Assembly: GCA_904420225.1 (NCBI GenBank)
Contig: CAJFUP010000109.1
Coordinates: 1-36,875, forward strand
Direction of reading: 5' to 3'
DNA length: 36,875 nt
Source: an uncultured Lachnospiraceae bacterium
GTDB lineage: Bacteria; Bacillota; Clostridia; Lachnospirales; Lachnospiraceae
Part shown: positions 22,196 through 31,076 of the stretch, in pieces
How positions within the stretch are numbered: position 1 is the stretch's first letter
Layout of the letters: each line of letters starts with the position of its first letter
The notes under the pieces: model-generated
Database searches by the model: none
Seen by the model: the letters and a program-made list of their open reading frames with translations, nothing else
Told to the model about the DNA's origin: nothing
Translations under genes and position numbers: made by a program

Positions 22196-24885
22196 TTGTT
22201 CATGTCCTCCTTTGGTATGGAATCGGAATCTTCCAGAGATGACTCCTGGAAAAGTTCCTCGGCATTATCTTCGCTTAAGCCGGTGTCGGTGTCCGCGGCG
22301 TGATCTTCCTGCATCGGATACCCGCTGTCTTTCAAATTGTCCGCGTGTATGGTTTCATCTTTGTCCCTGCGCTTGAGCCAGAGATGCAGAGCAACCAGCG
22401 CCAGGAAGATCACCAGGCTGAGGCCTGTCAGCAGGATACCCAGCTGGAGACCGGCCGGAGTGTAGGAAAATTCCAGGGTGTGCTCACCGGCTGTCAGCGG
22501 AATACTGATGAAAGCATCGGCAAAGATTTCCATCTCCGTTTCCACGCCGTCCACTTTCAGAGACCATCCGCTTTCATACGGGATGGTGGTCAAAAGAAGG
22601 CCGTCCTCCTGAGCCGTCACATGAGCGTTTACATGGGTATCGTCAAAACTGTCCACCACCATGGGCTGGGAATTGAGCGTTTCATACAGATTCTCCAACT
22701 GATTGGAGTCCAGCGTGTAGACGCTGATGTTCATGGCTTTCTCTTTGTTGGCATCATCCACATTGGTAAATGTCACCACATCTCCAGCACGGCGGTATCC
22801 CAGATTCATCAGATATCCGCGGTTTAAGTTATCGTATGTCTCGTTGAGATCATCTCCCGATGTAACCTGCACCTTATCAGGACCGGAGGTGGTCTTAAAC
22901 GCGTAAGCATAGCCATCCTTCTGAATGGTGTAGGAAATGGTGGTGGCGGGAGCCGATGTGGCATCGGTCAAAGTGGTTTGCTGATTAAATGTATACAGGC
23001 CATACACATTGGCGGCATTTTGCGCAAAGGACATTTGGTTGTCAATGGGATTGGAGGAATCCGCCGTCCAAGCGATATTCAGCGACGACGGAACCATGAA
23101 TCCCAGGGGCAGTGCGTAATTGTTTTTATAAACATAAACCCTGTCCTGGGAATCATACAGCGTGCTGAGACCGTTTTCTTCCTGCTGGGAGTCGGCAATG
23201 GAGTATTGGACACCGAAAAGCATATGGGTAAACCAGGAATTTCCATTATATCCATAAGCGTTGGTGGACGATTCCAGTCCCACCTTTTTGAAAAAAGCGG
23301 TGAGATTGGCATTGGCCGTGGAGGAAAACATAGATACAGAAGGATAGCCCAGCCATGCTCCGTCATTTTTCGTCCGTTGATTCAGTTTTTCCACGCGGTA
23401 GAAATCGGAGCCTTCCTCTTGGCGGATATCAGCCAGGATGGAACGGGTGGCCCCGTCGTCCCGCACATAGCTGGTGCGGTTCACCGTGGTAACGCTGGTG
23501 ACACCGGTATTGATGGTCGCTTCCACAGTGAGGGTCACCAGGGCCACCACCATGAGGGCATCCTTCATGACGCGTCCCCGTTTATAGGCATAGGCCAGCC
23601 CGCCGTAAATGGCGATGAGAATCAGGCTGACATAAAATACATGCCAATTGAAAAACAGCTCTTTGGTATCCTCATCGATGAGTTTCTCTGCCAGGAGGAT
23701 GAAGACCACGGCGATCCAGATACTGCCGATGATCTGCTTGGTGGTTCGCTCCCGAAGCTCCCGGTAACCAGCGTATCCCATGGAAAGGATGAGGAATACA
23801 TAAATAAAGGACTGGCGGGCAGGCAGAGAATTGGGGTAATGGAATCCATGCCAGATAAAGTTCAGTATATTGAGACTGAAACTGAGAAGGAAAAAGAGAA
23901 TCAGCATGAAATAGCACATTTTTTCCTTGAAAGAGACCTTCTTGGCCATGATGTAGAGGGGAATGAAGAGAAGAATTCCCACTCCGCAGTAGATATTGGG
24001 CCAGTGATCCAGCCCGATATGAACTTCCACATCCACCAAATGGCGCGCGATCATATCAAAGATGGAAAAGTAGGATTCAAATGTCTTGGGAAATGTCACA
24101 TTTCCAGACGCGGTCATGGACAGCGCGTACACTTCCGGAATCAGAACGGCACAGGCCAATCCCCCCGCCAAAAGAGAGTAAAGGCAGAAACTGCCAAACC
24201 GTTTCAGATATTCCATTGGCTGCAAGGGAGTGATGATCATCTGAACGATGAAATAGAGAACCAGACCCAGGCAGACCATGATGGAGATATAGTAATTGGA
24301 CAAAATGGAAAGTGCCAAAGTGATGCAGTAAAAGAAACATTTGTTTTCTTTCACCAGCCGTTCCAGGCCCAGTATGATCAGCGGGAAGAGCAGGATACAG
24401 TCCAGCCACATGATATTCCAGCTGTAGGCGGCCATGTATCCGCTGAGACCATAGAAAATGCCGAAAAAGGCGGCGCCCATGTCATTTCTGCGGTTATGTC
24501 TGCTTAAGTAATAGGTCATGGTCAGACTGGAAAGGCCGATCTTCAACACAATCATATATGTGATAAATTCAATGACAAGCCCGCGGGGGCAAAGGATCAG
24601 AAGCCAGTTCAATGGGCTGGCCAGATAATAGGCGTACAGCGCGGTGAAATTGCTTCCCATACCAATATCCCAGCTGTAAAGAAAGCTGCCGCCCTCGCTG
24701 AGTTTATCTTTCATTTCCTGAAAAAACGGGGCGTACTGATGATAGAGATCGGTGCGCAAAAAGCTCATTTCCCCGAAGGGGAAGATCCCCCGCTGGATGA
24801 AAATGATGATCATCACAAGAACCGGTATCAAAAATGAGCAGATAAAGGGAGAAAGTTCAATCCAGTTGATTTTTTTCTTATTCAT
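22192..24885 (-). CDS. YfhO-family membrane protein
   Basis: An 897-residue multi-spanning protein with about a dozen hydrophobic segments in the first 480 residues. A large extracellular domain (about 490-830) follows, then one last membrane helix (LGILLTGLSLVIFLALVAL) and an acidic cytosolic tail (about 50 residues). This is the GT-C-like architecture of the YfhO family. In Bacillus subtilis, YfhO acts with CsbB and GtcA to add sugars to lipoteichoic acid outside the cell, using a lipid-linked donor. The frame extends upstream to 24942, but AGGAG precedes ATG 24885. It overlaps the GtrA gene by 8 bp and argH by 4 bp. The acceptor polymer here is unknown. Confidence 0.88.
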   Translation of the reverse strand: MNKKKINWIELSPFICSFLIPVLVMIIIFIQRGIFPFGEMSFLRTDLYHQYAPFFQEMKDKLSEGGSFLYSWDIGMGSNFTALYAYYLASPLNWLLILCPRGLVIEFITYMIVLKIGLSSLTMTYYLSRHNRRNDMGAAFFGIFYGLSGYMAAYSWNIMWLDCILLFPLIILGLERLVKENKCFFYCITLALSILSNYYISIMVCLGLVLYFIVQMIITPLQPMEYLKRFGSFCLYSLLAGGLACAVLIPEVYALSMTASGNVTFPKTFESYFSIFDMIARHLVDVEVHIGLDHWPNIYCGVGILLFIPLYIMAKKVSFKEKMCYFMLILFFLLSFSLNILNFIWHGFHYPNSLPARQSFIYVFLILSMGYAGYRELRERTTKQIIGSIWIAVVFILLAEKLIDEDTKELFFNWHVFYVSLILIAIYGGLAYAYKRGRVMKDALMVVALVTLTVEATINTGVTSVTTVNRTSYVRDDGATRSILADIRQEEGSDFYRVEKLNQRTKNDGAWLGYPSVSMFSSTANANLTAFFKKVGLESSTNAYGYNGNSWFTHMLFGVQYSIADSQQEENGLSTLYDSQDRVYVYKNNYALPLGFMVPSSLNIAWTADSSNPIDNQMSFAQNAANVYGLYTFNQQTTLTDATSAPATTISYTIQKDGYAYAFKTTSGPDKVQVTSGDDLNETYDNLNRGYLMNLGYRRAGDVVTFTNVDDANKEKAMNISVYTLDSNQLENLYETLNSQPMVVDSFDDTHVNAHVTAQEDGLLLTTIPYESGWSLKVDGVETEMEIFADAFISIPLTAGEHTLEFSYTPAGLQLGILLTGLSLVIFLALVALHLWLKRRDKDETIHADNLKDSGYPMQEDHAADTDTGLSEDNAEELFQESSLEDSDSIPKEDMNK

Positions 24886-25375
24886 GCGATTCTCCTTTTG
24901 GATTTTTAAAAATAAAAAATTTGCTGGCAAAATAGTTGGCAATCATGACAAATACATTGGAACCGATTTTTGCCAATGCCTCATTCCAGTGGAGGATGTC
25001 CACGGTGACCAGGACAAAGGCCATATCAAATACGAAGGAAAGCAGTCGGCACACAATGAAGGGGACGAATTCCTTCCATAACACAGAGGGAGACCATCCG
25101 GGACTTTGAAACACCAGGATCTTATTGGAAACGTAGGCAAACAGAACGGCAAATACCCACGCCAGGGCATTGGACAGCGCCACATTTCCACCCAGCGCCC
25201 GGACTACGAAATATGACACATAGTTGACAACTGTGGTCAATACGCCGCAGATTAGGTAGCTGATGATTTCATAAGTACAGAACTTTCCGATGACGGGCAT
25301 CTTCTGGAACGGTTCCAGGCAGCGGAGCAGCTTTTGCATCAGGGGACGATCCTGGATTGGGCGATGGGATGTCAT
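24878..25375 (-). CDS. GtrA-family membrane protein (putative polyprenyl-sugar flippase)
   Basis: A 165-residue protein with four hydrophobic helices and the GtrA pattern (YLICGVLTTVVNYVSYFV, ALAWVFAVLFAYVSNKILVF, ANYFASKFFIFKN). GtrA/GtcA proteins are thought to flip undecaprenyl-phosphate-linked sugars to the outer face. Start ATG 25375 overlaps the stop of the GT2 gene (ATGA) and has GGAGG at proper spacing; the reading frame extends 58 codons further upstream inside the GT2 gene without an RBS. Its place between a GT2 enzyme and YfhO fits a three-component glycosylation system. Confidence 0.9.
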   Translation of the reverse strand: MTSHRPIQDRPLMQKLLRCLEPFQKMPVIGKFCTYEIISYLICGVLTTVVNYVSYFVVRALGGNVALSNALAWVFAVLFAYVSNKILVFQSPGWSPSVLWKEFVPFIVCRLLSFVFDMAFVLVTVDILHWNEALAKIGSNVFVMIANYFASKFFIFKNPKGESHE

Positions 25376-26349
25376 GCTTCCTGTTCCTCCTTTTGGGATG
25401 AAATGTTGGTATCTGAGCCGGATGCTATGTTCGTTTGGCGCACAATATAAATGGGCCGATGCTTGGTTTCTATATAAATGCGGGAAATGTACTCGCCCAA
25501 AATACCCAGAGAGAACTCGATGAGGCCACCCAAAAACAGCACCGCGCACAACAGAGTGGCATATCCCGGCACGTCAATGCCGAAAATCAGAGTCTTAATC
25601 AGGGTGACGATAATATAAATAAATGCCACCATACAGATGAAAAAGCCCAGGGCCGAAACCATCCTAAGGGGAGTAACGGAAAAAGAAGTGATGCCGTCGA
25701 TGGCATACTTAAACAATCCCCAAAAGCTCCATTTGGTGGTTCCCAAAGTGCGCTCCACATTCTCATAGGGAATCCATTTGGTGTTGTAGCCCACCCACAT
25801 AAACAGCCCTTTGGAAAAGCGCTGTACCTCAGATAGCTCCAGCACAGAATTCACCATCTGCCTTGTCATAACGCGGAAATCCACAGCGCCTTTGGCCATT
25901 TTTACGTCGCTCATCCAGTTGCTCAGTTTGTAAAACTGGGTGGAGAAAAAACTGCGAATTTTGGATTCCCCTTTTCTGTCCACCCGCATGGCAGCCACAC
26001 AGTCATAGCCCTCTTCAATGCCCGCAAGCATAGAGGGAATCATGGCAGGCGGGTGCTGAAGATCCGCGTCCATGACGATGACATAATCAGAAGTGGAATG
26101 GCGAAGTCCGGCGTATATCGCCGCTTCTTTTCCAAAATTCCTGGAAAATGAAATGTATTTTACCTCAGGATGAACCCTGGATAATTCTTTTAATTTTATG
26201 AAAGTCTTATCTTTACTTCCGTCGTCAATTAGAATATAATAAAAACGATATCCATCTATCTGGCTGACGACGCCATCGGTTTCCCTGTAGAAGGTCTCTA
26301 TGACTTCTTCTTCATTATAGCAGGGAACGATCAGATCAACAGTCTTCAT
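25372..26349 (-). CDS. GT2 glycosyltransferase, GtrB/CsbB type (polyprenyl-phosphate sugar synthase)
   Basis: A 325-residue membrane-linked GT2 enzyme expected to make polyprenyl-phosphate-sugar from a nucleotide sugar. The N-terminal GT-A fold begins VDLIVPCYNEEE, has the DDGSKD loop (42-47) and the metal-binding D94-A-D96 in VMDADLQHPP. Two C-terminal membrane helices lie near residues 230-255 and 265-292. This matches GtrB, CsbB and dolichol-phosphate-mannose-synthase-like proteins. AGGAG precedes ATG 26349. First gene of the leftward operon, followed by overlapping GtrA, YfhO and argH. The donor sugar is not evident from sequence; the glmMS genes next door make GlcNAc conceivable, but that is speculation. 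Confidence 0.92.
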   Translation of the reverse strand: MKTVDLIVPCYNEEEVIETFYRETDGVVSQIDGYRFYYILIDDGSKDKTFIKLKELSRVHPEVKYISFSRNFGKEAAIYAGLRHSTSDYVIVMDADLQHPPAMIPSMLAGIEEGYDCVAAMRVDRKGESKIRSFFSTQFYKLSNWMSDVKMAKGAVDFRVMTRQMVNSVLELSEVQRFSKGLFMWVGYNTKWIPYENVERTLGTTKWSFWGLFKYAIDGITSFSVTPLRMVSALGFFICMVAFIYIIVTLIKTLIFGIDVPGYATLLCAVLFLGGLIEFSLGILGEYISRIYIETKHRPIYIVRQTNIASGSDTNISSQKEEQEA

Positions 26350-26463
26350 GGTAACTCCTTTCCCTATGCTGCGTGAACTGGCAGTATTTTATGCTCCATC
26401 AACACGGCAGACGGCATGCGGTTGCGGGGCAGGTACAGGCGAGGCCCGTACTTCCCCTATTTT

Positions 26464-26469
26464 AGTATA
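26464..26469 (-). promoter_or_regulatory. Possible -10 box of the GT2-GtrA-YfhO-argH operon
   Basis: Reading leftward, TATACT lies at 26469-26464, about 115 nt before the GT2 start. No convincing -35 box is seen at 16-18 bases, so the promoter is tentative. The 26350-26595 gap also holds the divergent rightward promoter of the amidase gene. Confidence 0.3.
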
Positions 26470-26489
26470 GTAGTCAGAAAAAGTAAAGG

Positions 26490-26518
26490 TTTATTCCGGG
26501 GATATCGTATATTATAAT
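26490..26518 (+). promoter_or_regulatory. Promoter of the Amidase_2 gene
   Basis: Perfect TATAAT (26513-26518) with a weak TTTATT (26490-26495) 17 bases upstream. It faces away from the leftward GT2 operon. Confidence 0.5.
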
Positions 26519-26595
26519 TCAGAAAAAGCATAATAGCGCAGAACTTCTGCGCAGTTGTGAAAAGTTGGCAGAATGATAAAGGGGACAGACGGAAA

Positions 26596-27630
26596 ATGAA
26601 TCAGAAAGAACGCGACGAAGCCTTCCGCAGAGGGCAGAATTCCAATACAGGAGAGCATCACACAGAGGAAGAGTGGAGGGAAAGGAGACAGCTGCGGCGG
26701 CAGCGTCAGCGGCGAAAGCGGAGAATGCGCCGTATACTGACGGCCGTCTGCGGGGTGGCAGCTGTGGCTGTGGGGGTTATCATTGTCAAATGTTTTATCA
26801 TAGATATGTTGATATCCAGCGATCATATAGTGGTACGGGATCCGGACAGTGTACTCCGCACTGAGAGCCGGGATGTGGGGAGCCAATCGGTGCCTCAGAC
26901 CACACCGCCCATGCAGAGCCAATGGGAGACAGCCCAGGCTACCCAGCCCATTACCACAGCGGCTTCACCCACCACAAATGCCAGTGTTACTCCGGCGGTT
27001 CCTGTCACCACAGGGGCGCCGTCCCTCCCATCGGACAGCGGCAGTTCATCCCAGGGGGCGCTGTCGGCGGAAGAGAAGCTGGAGATTGCCTCCACCGTGA
27101 CGATTCCTTCCTGGATTCAGCAGAATTTTCTGGAGGTCAACGATTATTCCAGAGTGGGCTGGAAACTGACAGATATCAATGACATCGTGATCCACTGGGT
27201 GGCCAATCCCGGTACTTCGGCGGAAGATAACAGGGAGTATTTTGCCAGCCTTCCCTATCCGTCGGCCAATCCCAACGGAACCAAGGCCAGCTCCCAGTTC
27301 ATCGTGGGGCTGGAAGGAGAAATTCTGCAGTGTATGCCTCTCAATGAGATGGCTTATGCTGTGAAGGATAAGCGGAATCCGGATACCATATCCATCGAAG
27401 TCTGCCATCCAGACTGGGATGGTCAGTTCAATGATGTGACATATGCCTCCGTGGTAAAGCTGACCTCCTGGCTTTTGCAGCAATTTCACCTGGACACCAC
27501 CCATATCCTGCGGCACTATGACATTACGGGAAAAGATTGTCCAAAGTATTACGTCAACAACCAGGATGCCTGGGAGCAGTTTAAGCTGGATGTGGGACAA
27601 TACATGGCGGAAAACCCCAACATCCAATAA
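26596..27630 (+). CDS. Membrane-anchored N-acetylmuramoyl-L-alanine amidase (Amidase_2)
   Basis: Predicted zinc amidase acting on wall peptidoglycan. The 344 residues comprise a strongly basic cytosolic N-terminus (25-46, Arg-rich), one membrane anchor (about 47-72), a Pro/Thr/Ser-rich extracellular spacer (95-155), and an Amidase_2 domain (about 185-335). Likely zinc ligands are H200 (IVIHWVANP), H307 (ILRHYDITGKDCP) and C315, as in T7 lysozyme-type amidases. ATG 26596 is favoured because of AAAGGGGA about 11 bases upstream; the frame is open from 26557. Large Arg-rich tail plus type II anchor means the domain faces outward. Physiological role (division, sporulation or turnover) is not evident. 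Confidence 0.87.
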   Translation: MNQKERDEAFRRGQNSNTGEHHTEEEWRERRQLRRQRQRRKRRMRRILTAVCGVAAVAVGVIIVKCFIIDMLISSDHIVVRDPDSVLRTESRDVGSQSVPQTTPPMQSQWETAQATQPITTAASPTTNASVTPAVPVTTGAPSLPSDSGSSSQGALSAEEKLEIASTVTIPSWIQQNFLEVNDYSRVGWKLTDINDIVIHWVANPGTSAEDNREYFASLPYPSANPNGTKASSQFIVGLEGEILQCMPLNEMAYAVKDKRNPDTISIEVCHPDWDGQFNDVTYASVVKLTSWLLQQFHLDTTHILRHYDITGKDCPKYYVNNQDAWEQFKLDVGQYMAENPNIQ

Positions 27631-27687
27631 GGAGTGGATTGTATCCTATTTTATACAGGAAATCACGGAAAACAAGGGCCGGAACCC

Positions 27688-27716
27688 TTTACATTGGGGC
27701 GGATTCGATGTATGAT
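27688..27716 (+). promoter_or_regulatory. Promoter of ackA
   Basis: TTTACA (27688-27693), 17-base spacer, TATGAT (27711-27716); five of six matches in each box. The leader to the ackA start is about 70 nt. Confidence 0.65.
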
Positions 27717-27793
27717 AACTATATCAGTGCGCGCGGACATGCCGATGGATTCGGGAGTCCGCCGTGTATCCAAGTACAGGAGGAGTATAGTAA

Positions 27794-28984
27794 ATGAAAG
27801 TTTTAGTCATCAACTGCGGAAGTTCATCTTTGAAGTATCAGCTCATTGATTCGGAGACAGAGGCTGTTTTGGCCAAGGGACTGTGTGAGAGAATCGGCAT
27901 CGACGGCCGTCTGACCCATAAGCCCACCGGAAAGGAAAAGGTGGAGCTGGAGATCGCCATGCCCAATCATACGGCTGCAGTCAGCCTGGTGCTGAAAGAA
28001 CTGACAGACGAGAAGAACGGCGTGATCAAATCCCTGGATGAGATCGGAGCTGTGGGACACAGAGTCGTACACGGCGGCGAAAAATTCGCATCTTCCACTA
28101 TTTTGACAGATGAAGTTCTCAAGAAGGTGGAGGAGTGTAATGACCTGGCTCCCCTGCACAACCCCGCCAACCTGATCGGCATCAACGCTTGTAAAGAGCT
28201 GATGCCCAATGTTCCCATGGTGGGTGTGTTTGATACGGCGTTCCATCAGACCATGCCCAGAGAAGCATATCTGTATGGCCTTCCCTATGAGTATTATGAA
28301 AAGTACGGCGTGAGACGCTATGGCTTCCACGGAACCAGCCATAGCTTTGTATCCAAGAGAGTGGCCGAGATTCTTGGCAAGGATCCCAAGGATTTGAAGG
28401 TGATTGTGTGTCATCTGGGCAACGGCTCCTCCATCTGTGCTGTAAACGGTGGGAAATCAGTGGATACCTCCATGGGCCTGACACCACTGGAAGGTGTTCC
28501 CATGGGAACCAGAAGCGGAAGCATTGATCCGGCCATCATCGAGTTCGTGGCGGAGAAAGAGGGATTAAGTCTCCATGAAGTGATGAACGTCCTCAATAAG
28601 AAATCCGGCGTGGAAGGAATCTCCGGCATTTCCAGCGATTTCAGAGATCTGGAGAAGGCTGCTGAAGAAGGAAATTCCCGTGCGGAAGCGGCGCAGAAGT
28701 GTTTTGCTTATGCGGTGGCCAAGTATGTGGGCGCCTATGCCGCAGCCATGAATGGCGTGGATGTGGTGGCTTTCACCGCCGGTGTGGGAGAAAATGACGC
28801 GGTGATCCGGTCCATGGTTGGGCAGTATCTGAACTTCCTGGGAATCAAAATTGATCCGGAGAAGAATAAAGTTCGCGGTGAGGAGAGAATTATTTCCACA
28901 GATGACTCCACAGCATTGGCCATGGTGGTTCCCACCAACGAGGAACTGGCCATTGCCAGAGAGACCGTGGCGCTGCTGAAATAA
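27794..28984 (+). CDS. ackA: Acetate kinase
   Basis: Interconverts acetyl phosphate plus ADP with acetate plus ATP, the main substrate-level ATP step in acetate-forming fermenters. The 396 residues match the family: N-terminal phosphate loop [35 protein letters not shown] (near residue 178), GNGSSICAV, and FTAGVGEN near the C-terminus. GGAGGAG precedes ATG 27794. Phosphotransacetylase (pta), its common partner, is not adjacent on either side. It has its own promoter and a terminator-like hairpin, so it is a single-gene unit. Confidence 0.97.
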   Translation: MKVLVINCGSSSLKYQLIDSETEAVLAKGLCERIGIDGRLTHKPTGKEKVELEIAMPNHTAAVSLVLKELTDEKNGVIKSLDEIGAVGHRVVHGGEKFASSTILTDEVLKKVEECNDLAPLHNPANLIGINACKELMPNVPMVGVFDTAFHQTMPREAYLYGLPYEYYEKYGVRRYGFHGTSHSFVSKRVAEILGKDPKDLKVIVCHLGNGSSICAVNGGKSVDTSMGLTPLEGVPMGTRSGSIDPAIIEFVAEKEGLSLHEVMNVLNKKSGVEGISGISSDFRDLEKAAEEGNSRAEAAQKCFAYAVAKYVGAYAAAMNGVDVVAFTAGVGENDAVIRSMVGQYLNFLGIKIDPEKNKVRGEERIISTDDSTALAMVVPTNEELAIARETVALLK

Positions 28985-29018
28985 GCCTGTCATAGACGAG
29001 TTTGATTGTGGGAGAAAG

Positions 29019-29050
29019 AAAAGCGTTTTGGGGGAACCTGAAGCGCTTTT
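29019..29050 (+). terminator. Terminator-like hairpin after ackA
   Basis: AAAAGCGTTT (29019-29028) pairs with AAGCGCTTTT (29041-29050), ten base pairs with one G-U wobble and a 12-base loop. The stem ends in T4 but no longer T-tract follows. It lies 35 bases beyond the ackA stop. Confidence 0.55.
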
Positions 29051-29143
29051 CCCAGTTGTGCGCGGAAATTTCGGGGTATGGGAGCGGCTGACGCGGCGCA
29101 TCTTGCCGGTGGGAAGAAGCGGCGGCGGGGATGGTTTTATGTC

Positions 29144-29172
29144 TTGTCGTATGGAATCAGGTATGATACAAT
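29144..29172 (+). promoter_or_regulatory. Promoter of the lepA operon
   Basis: TTGTCG (29144-29149), 17-base spacer, TACAAT (29167-29172). The expected leader is about 60 nt. Confidence 0.6.
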
Positions 29173-29194
29173 ACCTTCAGCAAATACGAAACAG

Positions 29195-29222
29195 GCGCCG
29201 CCTGCCCCAGGGGCAGAGGCGC
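29195..29222 (+). promoter_or_regulatory. Strong leader hairpin just before the lepA start
   Basis: CTGCCCC-A-GGGGCAG (29202-29216) is a perfect 7-bp palindrome, extended by GCGCC/GGCGC (29195-29199, 29218-29222) across a small internal loop. It ends about ten bases before the lepA RBS (GAGGG, 29232-29236) and could influence ribosome access. Confidence 0.4.
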
Positions 29223-29241
29223 AGCAGAAATGAGGGAAAGA

Positions 29242-31056
29242 ATGGCACATATTGATCAGAGTAAAATACGCAATTTTTGTATTATTGCCCATATTGATCA
29301 CGGGAAATCCACACTGGCAGACCGGATCATTGAAAAGACAGGGCTGCTGACCAGCCGTGAGATGCAGGCGCAGGTTCTGGATAATATGGATCTGGAACGG
29401 GAGCGGGGAATTACCATCAAGGCGCAGGCGGTCCGCACGGTATACAGGGCAGAGGATGGGGAGGAATACATCTTCAACTTAATTGACACGCCGGGACATG
29501 TGGATTTCAATTATGAAGTTTCCCGCAGCCTGGCAGCTTGCGACGGAGCGATCCTGGTGGTGGACGCCGCTCAGGGCATTGAGGCGCAGACTCTGGCCAA
29601 TGTGTATCTGGCTCTGGATCACGACCTGGATGTGCTGCCGGTGATCAATAAGATTGATCTGCCCAGCGCCCAGCCGGAGCAGGTGGTGGAGGAAATTGAA
29701 GATGTGATTGGCATCGAAGCCCAGGATGCGCCTCGCATCTCTGCCAAAAATGGGATTAATATAGAAGAAGTCCTGGAACAGATTGTGAAGAAGATTCCGG
29801 CTCCCCAGGGAGATCCCGATGCGCCGCTGCGGGCGCTGATCTTTGATTCCGTTTACGACTCATATCGCGGCGTCATCGTATTTTGCCGCATTAAGGAGGG
29901 TACGGTTTCCAAGGGTACGCCCATACGCATGATGGCCACCGGGGCAGAGGAAGAAGTGGTGGAAGTGGGATACTTTGGAGCGGGTCAGCTGATTCCGTGT
30001 GAGGAGCTCAGCGCCGGTATGGTGGGCTATATCACAGCCAGCATTAAAAATGTCCGGGATACCCGGGTGGGCGATACCATCACCCGCACGGATCATCCGG
30101 CCAGCCAACCGCTCCCAGGGTATAAGAAAGTGAATCCCATGGTATATTGCGGCTTATATCCGGCCGATGGCTCCAAGTATGGGGATTTGCGGGACGCCTT
30201 GGAAAAACTCCAGCTGAACGACGCGGCTCTTCAGTATGAGCCGGAGACGTCCGTGGCCCTGGGATTCGGATTCCGCTGCGGCTTTTTGGGCCTGCTGCAT
30301 TTGGAGATCATACAGGAGCGCTTGGAGAGGGAATACAATTTGGATCTGGTGACCACGGCGCCCGGGGTTATTTACCACATTTATAAGACAGATGGGACCA
30401 TGCTGGAATTGACCAATCCTTCCAATATGCCGGATCCGTCGGAGATTGAGCACATGGAGGAACCCATGGTGTCGGCGGAGATCATGGTGACCACGGAATT
30501 CATCGGCCCCATTATGGAGCTGTGTCAGCAGAGGCGGGGAATTTATAACGGTATGGAATACATGGAGACCACCCGCGCGATTCTGCGGTACGACCTGCCG
30601 CTGAATGAGATTATTTACGACTTTTTTGACGCGCTGAAGTCTCGCTCCAGAGGGTATGCGTCCTTTGACTATGAGATGAAGGGATACGCCAAATCAGAGC
30701 TGGTGAAGCTGGATATTTTGGTGAATAAGGAAGAAGTGGATGCGCTCTCCTTCATTGTCTATGCGGGAAATGCCTACGAACGGGGCAGGAAAATGTGTGA
30801 AAAGCTCAAAGAGGAAATCCCGCGTCAGCTGTTTGAGATCCCCATCCAGGCCGCCATTGGCAGCAAGATCATTGCCAGAGAAACTGTCAAAGCCATGCGC
30901 AAGGATGTGCTGGCCAAGTGCTACGGCGGTGACATTACTCGAAAGAGAAAGCTTCTGGAAAAGCAGAAAGAGGGAAAGAAGCGGATGCGTATGGTGGGGA
31001 ATGTGGAGATTCCTCAAAAGGCGTTTATGAGCGTGCTGAAGCTGGATGATGAATAG
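29242..31056 (+). CDS. lepA: Elongation factor 4 (LepA), ribosome back-translocating GTPase
   Basis: A translational GTPase of 604 residues. G1 is AHIDHGKST (near residue 15), the switch [11 protein letters not shown]3 [13 protein letters not shown]4 NKIDLP, followed by the EF-G-like domains II, III and V and the LepA-specific C-terminal domain ([21 protein letters not shown]-type basic stretch near the end). ATG 29242 with GAGGGAAAG directly before it gives the usual [21 protein letters not shown] start; ATG 29230 in frame is less likely. It leads the conserved Clostridia order lepA-hemW-hrcA-grpE-dnaK-dnaJ. hemW begins 20 bases downstream. Confidence 0.97.
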   Translation: MAHIDQSKIRNFCIIAHIDHGKSTLADRIIEKTGLLTSREMQAQVLDNMDLERERGITIKAQAVRTVYRAEDGEEYIFNLIDTPGHVDFNYEVSRSLAACDGAILVVDAAQGIEAQTLANVYLALDHDLDVLPVINKIDLPSAQPEQVVEEIEDVIGIEAQDAPRISAKNGINIEEVLEQIVKKIPAPQGDPDAPLRALIFDSVYDSYRGVIVFCRIKEGTVSKGTPIRMMATGAEEEVVEVGYFGAGQLIPCEELSAGMVGYITASIKNVRDTRVGDTITRTDHPASQPLPGYKKVNPMVYCGLYPADGSKYGDLRDALEKLQLNDAALQYEPETSVALGFGFRCGFLGLLHLEIIQERLEREYNLDLVTTAPGVIYHIYKTDGTMLELTNPSNMPDPSEIEHMEEPMVSAEIMVTTEFIGPIMELCQQRRGIYNGMEYMETTRAILRYDLPLNEIIYDFFDALKSRSRGYASFDYEMKGYAKSELVKLDILVNKEEVDALSFIVYAGNAYERGRKMCEKLKEEIPRQLFEIPIQAAIGSKIIARETVKAMRKDVLAKCYGGDITRKRKLLEKQKEGKKRMRMVGNVEIPQKAFMSVLKLDDE

Positions 31057-31076
31057 TGGGAGTGAGAGAAAGGACT

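Noticed and set aside
22978-24507. 509-codon open frame on the plus strand opposite the YfhO gene
   Set aside because: The sense strand encodes a clear multi-spanning YfhO protein; the antisense translation is low in hydrophobic structure, His/Gly-rich and matches no known family.
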